The notes beneath the pieces were generated by a model that was not told where the DNA came from, made no database searches, and saw only the letters and a program-made list of their open reading frames with translations. This document shows, piece by piece, positions 1-8,615 of a DNA stretch of 46,281 nucleotides. The DNA is from Nitrospirota bacterium (GTDB lineage: Bacteria > Nitrospirota > Nitrospiria > Nitrospirales > Nitrospiraceae): positions 1 to 46,281 of the forward strand of contig VBOJ01000074.1 in the NCBI GenBank assembly GCA_005877775.1, given 5' to 3'. Each line of letters begins with the position of its first letter. Positions within the stretch are counted from its first letter, which is position 1. Both the position numbers and the translations under genes were made by a program.

Positions 1-4
1 TGAC

Positions 5-1543
5 TCAATGGGGCGCCATCCAAGTGAAACTGGACCCCGCGACGCCCACATTGTCGGAGGCGTCGGTAGCGACCGTGACTGCGCCCGAGACGGTTACCCC
101 ATCAAGGGAAGCCGTGTCGGAGGCGGATGGAGGAGGGGTGTCTGAAGACGTCGGTGCCAGTCGAGCGGCATTCACAGCGTTGTATGCGTTCAGATAGCCG
201 GCGCCGACTTCGTGCCGGCCATAGCCAGCCATCGGCGAGGCGGTGTCTTCAAGGAGGGACTTCACCCGATCAGGGGTGAGCCAACGATTGGCCTCGAGCA
301 TCAGAGCGAGGGTTCCGGACACGTGCGGGGTCGCCATGCTGGTGCCACTGGCTGCTGCGTACCATATCGCGTCGCTTCCGAGATCGACCAGATCCACGGC
401 GAAGAACGTGTTGAGGACAATGCCGGTGGTGGCACGGGCCGCAGCGATACCCACGCCGGGAGCGGTGATTGTTGGGTGATAGAGGGGGTCGCCCGGGATC
501 CCGCGAGAGGAAAAATTAGCCAAGGTGCGGCCGTCTTTGTTCCCGGCTGCCACGCAGATCACCCAGGATGGGACACAGTACGGGTTCAGGCTATTGAGAC
601 CGGGTCCGCCGTTTCCGGCGGCGAAGAGCACTACAATGCCGACATCATGGGCCATCCTGCTGGCCACATTGATGGGGTCGTCCGGTGAGAAGGAACCGGT
701 TGTGCCCCAACTGTTAGAGATCACCCTGATCCTATAGTTCTCCACGTTCCGCAGGACCCAATCAAAGCCCTCCAGCGCTGCGAGGACGAACACAGTCTCA
801 CCGGCTGCCACGCCGACGAGGTTGGTACCGATTGCCACTCTGCTGTACTTGCCTCCCAGGGCAGTCCCGGTACCCGCAGCCGTGGAGTCGACGTGCGTGC
901 CGTGTCCACTCGTATCGGTGTTCGGCAGGTTTTCAAGGATCAGTGGACCGGTCCCGAACAGATTGGGGGTGACCTTCACATTCTGGATTACCTTGCTTCC
1001 GAACGGCAGATCCGGGTGGGTCGCGTCGATTCCGGAGTCAATGACTGCCACGGTGACCCCCCTTCCGGTATAATCCAACTGACTCCAGACGCGATCGGCG
1101 CCGATGAGCGGAACACTCTCATCGAGAAAATAGGTGAGCGCGCGATTCGCGTAGATCGACCGCGCGCCCGCGAGGGTGGACAGCCTCGAAATTTGACTCG
1201 ATGTGCCCCGCACTCCGATCATCGGGAGCCTCTGAAACGGAAGTACTTGGACGCCGCGAGCCATAACCGCTGTGATGTCGCCTGCGGTAGGGGAGTGGTC
1301 GAACGTGACCACCGCCTCGATGAGCTGGCCTGGCGTTGCCCTTTTGAGGAGATCCGAAAGGACCGAATCGAGGGTGGCCGGCAGGGTCTGCAGCAGGAAA
1401 TTAGGCTCGGAAAGGGGATTCCCCGGCTTTGGGAGCAGTCCTCCTAGTTGCGCGACTGCTGACCCGCCAATCACCAGCAAGACTGCCGTGACGACAGCAA
1501 TCCAGCTGCGCAAAAGACCTTGTGCCCTGTTCCGTCCCTTCAT
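5..1543 (-). CDS. Subtilisin-like S8 family serine protease, secreted, with frameshifted C-terminal Ig-like region
   Basis: Catalytic motifs VAVIDSGID (Asp), GHGTHV (His), GTSMATPHVSG (Ser); inhibitor-I9-like propeptide; signal peptide if started at MKGRNRAQGLLRSW (1543) rather than the ORF-track start 1663. C-terminus ends abruptly at position 5. Confidence 0.9.
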   Translation of the reverse strand: MKGRNRAQGLLRSWIAVVTAVLLVIGGSAVAQLGGLLPKPGNPLSEPNFLLQTLPATLDSVLSDLLKRATPGQLIEAVVTFDHSPTAGDITAVMARGVQVLPFQRLPMIGVRGTSSQISRLSTLAGARSIYANRALTYFLDESVPLIGADRVWSQLDYTGRGVTVAVIDSGIDATHPDLPFGSKVIQNVKVTPNLFGTGPLILENLPNTDTSGHGTHVDSTAAGTGTALGGKYSRVAIGTNLVGVAAGETVFVLAALEGFDWVLRNVENYRIRVISNSWGTTGSFSPDDPINVASRMAHDVGIVVLFAAGNGGPGLNSLNPYCVPSWVICVAAGNKDGRTLANFSSRGIPGDPLYHPTITAPGVGIAAARATTGIVLNTFFAVDLVDLGSDAIWYAAASGTSMATPHVSGTLALMLEANRWLTPDRVKSLLEDTASPMAGYGRHEVGAGYLNAYNAVNAARLAPTSSDTPPPSASDTASLDGVTVSGAVTVATDASDNVGVAGSSFTWMAPH

Positions 1544-1812
1544 ATGTTTGTTCGCGGGAGGATAGGTCACGGAACGAGTAGCACAAATAGAGTCTTTACC
1601 CGAGTGTAGGGCTAAAAACTCCTGTAGGAAAGTGAGGACAGTCAACGATCGATGAGTTGACATAACTGTCCATAAAAAAGTAGCGTGGGCACATGCTTCG
1701 GTGTTGTCACACCGTTTATAATCGAGGCCAGCCTGCTACTTCAGATGAAACAAAAGCTCAGAGATAAGAAGAACGGGATACCTTCTGCCGACGAGGAAAG
1801 GGCTATGAGAGT

Positions 1813-2358
1813 GTGAGCTACGAAGAAGATTACCAAGCCATCCGGAGGCATATCCTCCGAGTGATGAACGAAGCTGGATTGCAGGTCGGAAGCACGCTGC
1901 GTGAACTGCAAGCCCGCGCAGACCCCGCCGCCTGGGCACGGATCGAAGGGTATCTCAAGACCGGCATGCTCACCGGAAACCAGCGGATCGTCGAGCTCCT
2001 GGTCGCGATCCATCCTGGTGCCACCGGAGTCGACATGCGGGGCCACACGCGGTTCCGCGTCCAATTCCGGGGTGTATTTTCCGCCGATGTCTCGATGGTG
2101 GGTGGGGAAGGAAGCGTGCACGACATCTCCCCCCTGGGGTGTCGGATGGAAAGCGATACAGCCTTGCAACCCGACACGGAGTTAGAGCTGCGCTTCTTCT
2201 ATGGATCAGAGGAGGCCGTGCCGATCACGGTCGAGCTCGCCACGGTGCGGTGGGCCAAAGGCCGGGAGTTCGGGGTGAAGTTCCTGCGTCTGCAATCCCA
2301 CGAAGAAGAACGCCTCCGCCATGTGATCGCAGGGCTGTTACTCGATTCACCACGGTAG
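1813..2358 (+). CDS. PilZ-domain protein with N-terminal helical extension
   Basis: RGHTR (RxxxR) and DISPLG (DxSxxG) motifs, followed by VRWAKGREFGVKF typical of PilZ C-terminal strands. Confidence 0.85.
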   Translation: MSYEEDYQAIRRHILRVMNEAGLQVGSTLRELQARADPAAWARIEGYLKTGMLTGNQRIVELLVAIHPGATGVDMRGHTRFRVQFRGVFSADVSMVGGEGSVHDISPLGCRMESDTALQPDTELELRFFYGSEEAVPITVELATVRWAKGREFGVKFLRLQSHEEERLRHVIAGLLLDSPR

Positions 2359-2514
2359 AAACGCTGCGTCGTTCGTATCTCGCATCTCGTATCTCGTCCG
2401 AAACTATCGGCGCTTTGCGCTTGCGCGCCGAAGCGCTTCAGCGCCCAGGCATGCTTCACGAACACAGATCAGGGGTTAGGCATGAGTGAGGGGGTAAGAC
2501 GCAACAGGGTGAGA

Positions 2515-3162
2515 TCAGAACCGGTAGGCGATTTCGACGATGTGCATGTCCACGCCAAGACTGGTCGCACCGTAGATGCCGGCGTCGGAGAAGTGCTGGA
2601 ACCGGTATCCAGCATAAAACCCGGGAAACGGGTTGAGACCGATGCCGGCGGTGCCGACGATCTGCGCCGGGCCGCCGAAGTTCTGGGCGCCAAATTTGTA
2701 GTTGCTGAACACCGCGGCGCCAGCTCCAACGTCGATTGATAGTGCCCCGCTCGGACTACTCAGGGCGAGGCACGGCACCAGGGTAGCCATGAGGCTGGTG
2801 TCTCCTGCCGCGGCAAGTTCCCCTGCGGAAGCAAGCAATCTCATGTCGAGTTTCAAACCGGAGGATTTTTCCTGCCATCCCCACGGAAGCCTAAAGAGCG
2901 CAGCGACGTCATACTGCTGAAAGTATTCCTTCTGGTCCTTCCCAAAAGGAGATTTGCCGCTCATGCCTACCCGGGGACCTACCCGGATCAAGGTCATAGG
3001 TTTCGTTGGCTCCTGCCCGAATGGAGACTCGCCGGCGACGCCGACTCGGGGAGTCACCACGAGCACGGCCATGGGTTCTGCCCAACTGGGGGCGGAGGCC
3101 ATGATGGTGAGCACGAGGCTCAGGATCAGGCCCCAAGCGAGGGAACGTGGGATTGCGTTCAT
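2515..3162 (-). CDS. Lipid A deacylase PagL-like outer-membrane beta-barrel protein
   Basis: Signal peptide from MNAIPRSLAWG; GYRFQHFSDAGIYG resembles the PagL H-x-S motif; ends in aromatic IAYRF typical of outer-membrane barrels. Confidence 0.62.
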   Translation of the reverse strand: MNAIPRSLAWGLILSLVLTIMASAPSWAEPMAVLVVTPRVGVAGESPFGQEPTKPMTLIRVGPRVGMSGKSPFGKDQKEYFQQYDVAALFRLPWGWQEKSSGLKLDMRLLASAGELAAAGDTSLMATLVPCLALSSPSGALSIDVGAGAAVFSNYKFGAQNFGGPAQIVGTAGIGLNPFPGFYAGYRFQHFSDAGIYGATSLGVDMHIVEIAYRF

Positions 3163-3562
3163 GCGTGGACCTCTCTGTTGGAGCCCACGCATGCTGGCGA
3201 GCCACGGATCGAAGCGCCGTCACCCCGAGGACCGTGAAAACCAAACCGCCCGACGGCTGGAATCTACATCGGACGTGCGGGAGCAGTTCTGGGAGTTGCT
3301 TTCGCGTAAGATGAGCATAGAACATGCCACCTAGAAACGCCTGGCTCCGTCAAGCGATTCCTTTGCATGGCCAGTTGATTCCGTGTATCGAGTACAACGG
3401 CCGGATCGTTCCACCGTTCAATCTCGCCCAGTTCCATCCAAAACTGTCCCTCCTCTGGGCCATACGCGTTCTTCACCCGTGCCGTCAGCTGATGAGCGTT
3501 GGGCACGGCTGGGTCAAGGCTCGGGAGGACTGGCGTTCCTTGGCACCTCATGGATCTGAGGC

Positions 3563-4897
3563 TTATTGCTGGCGGAGGCGAGGGTCAGAGCGAAACAGCT
3601 CGGGCCGGACCTGCTTCAGCTCGTCCAGAAACCAGTTCTCTTTCAGAAGGGTGCCGCTCGGGACCGAAGAGCTCAGGCGTGCGGCGACCTGATCTCCGAC
3701 CTGCTGGCACAGCGCGCGGTAGGTGGTGAACTTTCCCCCATAGATGGTGAACAGATTGCGTACGGCCTCATCCACGACCGCTTCTCGTGACAAACTGGAG
3801 AAGTCGCCGTCCAGCGTACGGAGATACCAAGGTGACGCAAAGGGTTGCTCGCGCCAGGCGTCCGAGACCGAACGGTCTCGGAGCCTCCCTGCGGCCGCAG
3901 GGAGGGGAATCGTTCTGATGCCGCAGAAGAACTCTCGCGTATGGCGCGCTGGCTCGATGAGGTTGAGGTTCCGCGAAGCCACCCGCAGGAGATACTCCCG
4001 GTCGCCCGGCGCGCACTCCCACTTGTCCGGCGTTCCCTCGAGCAGGGACTCGGTGGTGCCGAGTAACCAGTGTCCCTGCCAGGGAATGAAAAAGAGCACG
4101 CGCCTGTCATCGTGTTGCAAGAGGGTGGCTGCACAGTCTTCAGGTCGCGCGTCCACAGCCTCGGGGTTAAGCAGGAGATGGGAGCCCACGTTGAGCAGAC
4201 AGGGTATCCTCGGGCTGCATCCCCACTTGAGCAGGTTGGCATTCGCCCACGCTCCTGTTGCGTTCACGACCACCCGACTTCTCACCACCTGCTCGCCCAG
4301 TGGGGAAGAGAGGCGGATACGGAATCCCTCTCCGGCCGAAGCGACCTCCTCCACGCGTGTTTGTTCCGCATAGGTCGCACCTAGGCGAATCGCGGCCTGT
4401 GCAACCACCCGCACGATGACGTCGTCGAGCATCTGGGCATCATAATAGAGAAAGCCTGACCCAACCTTCTGCTCCAGCCGCTCTGGTCGAAGGTATGGAG
4501 CGAGCTGCGCGACCTCGGTTTTGGTGAGACGGCGTGCCTTTGGGAGCCCGCCCTCCCGCGCGAGCTGGTCATAGAGCGCAAGCCCGAGGCGAACGAGCCA
4601 CGCGGGTCTCCCGCTTTTGAAGTTCGGCAGTACGAAGCGAAGGGGCGAGACGAGGCCTGGCAGGTTCCGCAGTAGGAACGCGCGTTCACGAAGGGCTTCA
4701 CGCACGAGGGCCCATTGCGCTGGACGCTCGAGATATCTCAGGCCGCCGTGCACCAGCTTGGTGGTCCGGCTCGAGGTGCCTGACGCCAGCCGGGCTTGTT
4801 CGACGAGGTGGATGCCCTCGATCTTCCTGGTGGCGAGGTCATGCAACAGCCCAACGCCGTGGATACCTCCGCCGATGACCAGCACGTTGAGATCCAT
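3563..4897 (-). CDS. glpD: FAD-dependent glycerol-3-phosphate dehydrogenase/oxidase
   Basis: N-terminal VLVIGGGIHGVGLLHDLATR dinucleotide fold, SSRTTKLVHGGLRYLE, TIYGGKFTTYR; the usual DAO_C C-terminal domain seems absent. Confidence 0.83.
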   Translation of the reverse strand: MDLNVLVIGGGIHGVGLLHDLATRKIEGIHLVEQARLASGTSSRTTKLVHGGLRYLERPAQWALVREALRERAFLLRNLPGLVSPLRFVLPNFKSGRPAWLVRLGLALYDQLAREGGLPKARRLTKTEVAQLAPYLRPERLEQKVGSGFLYYDAQMLDDVIVRVVAQAAIRLGATYAEQTRVEEVASAGEGFRIRLSSPLGEQVVRSRVVVNATGAWANANLLKWGCSPRIPCLLNVGSHLLLNPEAVDARPEDCAATLLQHDDRRVLFFIPWQGHWLLGTTESLLEGTPDKWECAPGDREYLLRVASRNLNLIEPARHTREFFCGIRTIPLPAAAGRLRDRSVSDAWREQPFASPWYLRTLDGDFSSLSREAVVDEAVRNLFTIYGGKFTTYRALCQQVGDQVAARLSSSVPSGTLLKENWFLDELKQVRPELFRSDPRLRQQ

Positions 4898-4929
4898 TGG
4901 GGCACCCACGTTTCTCCAGCGCTATTCGT

Positions 4930-5060
4930 CGCTCGTGAAGCGTGACGCGTCTGTCGCGGGGCACCGGGGACCCGTTGCTCTGGGGAGTGCAACGGGTGCC
5001 CTCCAGGATGCAATGGGTCCCGGTCTGTCGCGAGAGACGCAAAGGACGCGTGGCGCGAGT
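4930..5060. repeat. Large imperfect intergenic stem-loop
   Basis: GACGCGTCTGTCGCG..ACCGGGGACCCGTTGC pairs imperfectly with GCAATGGGTCCCGGTCTGTCGCGAGAGACGC; a smaller nested hairpin CCCGTTGCtctggggagtGCAACGGG is also present. Confidence 0.6.
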
Positions 5061-5085
5061 GACGCGCGACGGACCCTGAGGGACG

Positions 5086-5802
5086 CTAGGAGAACAACCA
5101 GCTCCAGACTGTCGAGAGCCAGTCTTTAATGGTTGACCACCAGGATTCGCTGGATTCGCCCGTAGGCGGCTGCGGTTGGGGAGCAGGCGCCGGCGGCGCG
5201 GTCTGGGCTGGAGCGGGGGGTTGCGTTTGAGGAGGCGGTTGCGGCTGCGGGGCAGGAACGGATGCCAGCGTCTCCGGTGGCGGCGGCGTGGCTGGAGATG
5301 ACTGCGTCGCGGATCCAGGGCCGGTTCTGAGATCAGGCTGGGGGACTAGGGGGGTTGTGACGTTCTCGAGAACAGGTTCTGGAGAATTCAGTTCCGCCTC
5401 ATACCTTGTCACCAGGGTCTGCAGGGATGCCTCCTGCTTTTTGGCCTCCCTCATTTCTCGCAGCAGCGTTCGGTTCTGGCTCAGAAGCGTATTGGCTTTC
5501 GCTTGAAGCGTGGCGAGCCTCTCCTCGTATTCCTGGCTCGTGCGGGTGTCGGTGTCTTGCTCCTTCCTGAGCTGATTCTGTAATTCTGCCAACGTTGCTT
5601 CTTCTTCGTGATTCAACGCTCGGAGAGACGTCATCTGTCGGTCCAACACCTTGACCTCGGCTTGCATGCGCTCGACATCCGTCTTGAGCTGCTCAGCCTC
5701 GGCAGTCACGGCCTGATACCGACTTTCTTCCACACACCCGGTTACGGCCAGGAGTGCAGTCCATACCAGCCATGTGGTGAGGCTCAGGCCTGTGGAGCTC
5801 AT
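5086..5802 (-). CDS. Putative lipoprotein with coiled coil and Pro/Gln-rich linker
   Basis: Signal peptide ending LLAVTGC (lipobox-like) when started at 5802; long heptad-rich region; PAPQPQPPPQTQPPAPAQ segment; C-terminal SWWSTIKDWLSTVWSWLFS. Confidence 0.6.
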   Translation of the reverse strand: MSSTGLSLTTWLVWTALLAVTGCVEESRYQAVTAEAEQLKTDVERMQAEVKVLDRQMTSLRALNHEEEATLAELQNQLRKEQDTDTRTSQEYEERLATLQAKANTLLSQNRTLLREMREAKKQEASLQTLVTRYEAELNSPEPVLENVTTPLVPQPDLRTGPGSATQSSPATPPPPETLASVPAPQPQPPPQTQPPAPAQTAPPAPAPQPQPPTGESSESWWSTIKDWLSTVWSWLFS

Positions 5803-6072
5803 CCCCCTGCATTCTGAGCACGCGTTGCATCGGAAGGACAGCATGAGGTTCAACCCTGTGTATCAGCCGAGTTGATTGGGAGTTGCGAGTGCCTGTTCTT
5901 GGTCACGCCAGATCGTGAGCCTTAGTGTCTCAAAAACGACAAACCCTTTCAACATTGTTCAAGCCAGCCTGCACAGGATGCGATGAGATCTTGCATCCAC
6001 ACACCAACTGCCTCGGCCTTCAAGAACTAACGGCTTGCGGTCGCGTCAGGGATTCGTCCTTTCTTGGGAGCC

Positions 6073-6534
6073 TCAAGCCGCCCGCCTGGCCGCGGTTGCG
6101 GTTCCTAGCCCCGGTTCCTGATAGAGCCAGGCGCCCGCTACGGTCGCGAGCAGGATCCCAACCAATCCGACGAGCATCGCAATGGCCACCAGGTGTCTGG
6201 GGAACAATCCCCTCGGCATCCAGGTGAGCGCCGGCAGGAAGTCCCCCAGTAGCCACACGCCGAGCCCCGCGTATAGGGCGGTGATCGGGCCAGCCCCGTA
6301 CCGTGGACGGATCGAGGCGTAGAGCCAGATGGCCATGATCCCGTAGGCGACCCCCAGCAGGATGTAGAACAGGCCTCTGGCCGGGGTCTCCGCCAGCGGC
6401 CTTCCCAGTGACTGCATGGCCTGGCGCCAGTCTGAGCCCAGGAACACCCCGTTGAGGAGCCACTGGACCACGTCAATGATGAGCCCCGCGACCAGGCCTC
6501 CGAGCAGGACTCGATTCCAATTGATCTGTCTCAT
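6073..6534 (-). CDS. Small integral membrane protein, unknown function
   Basis: About four hydrophobic segments (e.g. VLLGGLVAGLIIDVVQWLL, HLVAIAMLVGLVGILLATVAGAWL). Confidence 0.6.
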   Translation of the reverse strand: MRQINWNRVLLGGLVAGLIIDVVQWLLNGVFLGSDWRQAMQSLGRPLAETPARGLFYILLGVAYGIMAIWLYASIRPRYGAGPITALYAGLGVWLLGDFLPALTWMPRGLFPRHLVAIAMLVGLVGILLATVAGAWLYQEPGLGTATAARRAA

Positions 6535-6610
6535 GGCGACCCTCCGTGAATAAGGTTCAGAGCGAACTCCCCGTGAATCAACGAAGATGGACCGACGGCT
6601 TTCTAAGCGT

Positions 6611-6646
6611 TTTGATCATAGTCTCATCAGCGGATTTGATCAAATC
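6611..6646. promoter_or_regulatory. Candidate operator: perfect 14-bp palindrome GATTTGATCAAATC plus nearby TTTGATCA
   Basis: GATTTGATCAAATC (6633-6646) is its own reverse complement; TTTGATCA recurs at 6611-6618, 24 bp upstream of the second copy (6635-6642). Confidence 0.4.
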
Positions 6647-6764
6647 ACAAGGTAGGCTGTCCCTCCCTTCGCCCCTGTCATTGAGAGCAACAGTGACGGA
6701 GCGTTCTACAGATGCCCGCCTCTCGCCCGGACATCAGGACCGGAGATCCACTGATACCTCTACG

Positions 6765-6788
6765 GTATTACGTACCTTATTGTAATAC
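6765..6788. promoter_or_regulatory. Candidate operator: inverted repeat GTATTAC-N10-GTAATAC upstream of the beta-oxidation operon
   Basis: Perfect 7-bp arms at 6765-6771 and 6782-6788, directly upstream of the first gene of the operon. Confidence 0.45.
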
Positions 6789-6797
6789 TTTCGCCCC

Positions 6798-8591
6798 GTG
6801 GCAAACGAAGCTTTCCCGCAGTATAGTGTTAGTAAGCATACATGGAGAAACCTGAGCCAGAGGCATTCGACGAGGGACCACATGCTGCGCTCCTGGATTC
6901 GTGGTTATGATCCCGGCGTTCCCTCCACCTACGGCTACCCTGACTGGACTGTCCCGGACCTCCTGCGCCGTTCCGCCCTCAGATTCCCGAATTCACTCGC
7001 GCTTCTCTTCTACGGCAGAGGCATCCGCTTCAAAGAGCTTGATGATCTGACCACCCGGTTCGCCCTCTCGCTGCGCTCGCTCGGTGTAGGCCCAGGGGAT
7101 CGTCTCGCGCTGATGTTGCCGAACACCCCTCAGGCGGTCATTGGATATTACGGCGCCTTGAAGGCCGGAGCGATCGTCGTCCCCACGAACCCGCTCTACG
7201 TCTCCAGGGAACTCGAGACCCAGCTTGTCGATTCCGGAAGCGAGACGATCGTGGCACTCGATCTGTTTTATCCGCGGATCCAGGCTGTCCGTGAGCGGAC
7301 GCCGTTGAAGCGCGTCATCCTCACGAGTGTCGCAGATTTTCTCCCGCCCGTCCTCCGCCTGCTCTATCCCATCAAAGCCAGGCTCACCGGGCGGTGGGTA
7401 ACCGTCCAGAAGCGGCCGCCGCTGTATGACTTCCTGCGACTAATGGAATCGGTCCCCGCGGGATCGAAGGAATCTCCCTCTCTTCCCACGTCGAATCCCG
7501 AGGATGTCGCCATGCTCCAGTACACGGGAGGCACCACCGGGACTCCCAAGGGCGTGATGCTGAGCCACCGAAACATCGTGGCGAACACCTGGCAATGTCG
7601 TGTCTGGGTGCCTGATTTTGTCGACGGTCGAGAGGTGTTCCTCGGAGTGATTCCGTTTTTCCACGTCTACGGCCTCAGCACCTGTCAGAACCTCGCGATG
7701 ATGAGCGGCTCCACCGTAGTCCTGCTCCCCCGATTCCAGGTCACGGACGTCTTGAAGGCAATTCACCGGCACCGGGTCACGATTTTTTCCGGGATCCCGA
7801 TGATGTTCATGAAGATCAGCGAATTCCCAAAGGTAGGCCGCTACGATCTTCACTCCCTCCGCGTCTGTCTGAGCGGAGCGAGCCCCCTGCATGCGGAGAT
7901 CCAGGATCGCTTCGAGCGACTGACCGGCGTCAAGATTTCTGAAGGCTACGGGCTGACCGAAGCGGGCCCAGTGACTCACTGCAACCCGATCTATGGCGCG
8001 CGCCCGCGCGGGTCGATCGGCTTGCCGTTCCCGGACACCGACACGCAGATTGTGGACCCCGAAACAGGGAAGCCCATTGCGTCACCCGGCGAGGCCGGCG
8101 AACTGCTTGTCCGGGGACCGCAGGTGATGCAAGGGTACTGGAACAACGAGGCGGAAACAGAGGCGGTCCTGCGAAAAGGCTGGCTCTACACCGGCGACAT
8201 GGTACGTCAGGATGAGGCAGGATTCTCCTTTCTGGTGGACCGCAAGAAAGACATGATCAAGTCTCGCGGCGAGAGTGTCTACCCGCGTGAAGTCGAGGAG
8301 GTGCTGTTCCGGCATCCCGCCGTGAGGGATGCTGTGGTCATTGGCGTTCCGCACCGCCAGCACGGAGAAGCCGTGAAGGCGTTCGTGGTGCTCAAGGACG
8401 GGCAGGTCGCCACAGAGCTGGAGTTGATCGCGCATTGCCGCCAGTCGTTGGCAGCGTTCAAGGTTCCCACGACCGTCGCGTTCCGCCAGGAGCTGCCTCG
8501 AACGATGGTCGGCAAGGTCCTGCGACGGGCGCTGCGGGATGAAGAGGTAAGCCTCTCCGTCGCCGATGGCCTGGCGTGCAAGGTTGGGTAA
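6798..8591 (+). CDS. fadD: Long-chain fatty acid--CoA ligase (AMP-binding); start may be 6882
   Basis: QYTGGTTGTPKGVMLSHRN AMP-binding motif, GYGLTEAGP, GWLYTGDMV, DRKKDMIKSRGESVYPREVEEVL. Confidence 0.93.
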   Translation: MANEAFPQYSVSKHTWRNLSQRHSTRDHMLRSWIRGYDPGVPSTYGYPDWTVPDLLRRSALRFPNSLALLFYGRGIRFKELDDLTTRFALSLRSLGVGPGDRLALMLPNTPQAVIGYYGALKAGAIVVPTNPLYVSRELETQLVDSGSETIVALDLFYPRIQAVRERTPLKRVILTSVADFLPPVLRLLYPIKARLTGRWVTVQKRPPLYDFLRLMESVPAGSKESPSLPTSNPEDVAMLQYTGGTTGTPKGVMLSHRNIVANTWQCRVWVPDFVDGREVFLGVIPFFHVYGLSTCQNLAMMSGSTVVLLPRFQVTDVLKAIHRHRVTIFSGIPMMFMKISEFPKVGRYDLHSLRVCLSGASPLHAEIQDRFERLTGVKISEGYGLTEAGPVTHCNPIYGARPRGSIGLPFPDTDTQIVDPETGKPIASPGEAGELLVRGPQVMQGYWNNEAETEAVLRKGWLYTGDMVRQDEAGFSFLVDRKKDMIKSRGESVYPREVEEVLFRHPAVRDAVVIGVPHRQHGEAVKAFVVLKDGQVATELELIAHCRQSLAAFKVPTTVAFRQELPRTMVGKVLRRALRDEEVSLSVADGLACKVG

Positions 8592-8615
8592 GCCCCGGAG
8601 CAAGGGAGGACAGAC

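Noticed and set aside
893-1447. 184-aa plus-strand ORF antisense to the S8 protease
   Set aside because: Opposite a catalytic domain with intact motifs; no independent support.
3264-3551. 95-aa minus-strand ORF (PNAHQLTARVKNAYGPEEGQFWMELGEIERW...)
   Set aside because: Composition is plausible but I recognise no family and see no gene signals; not supported enough to call.
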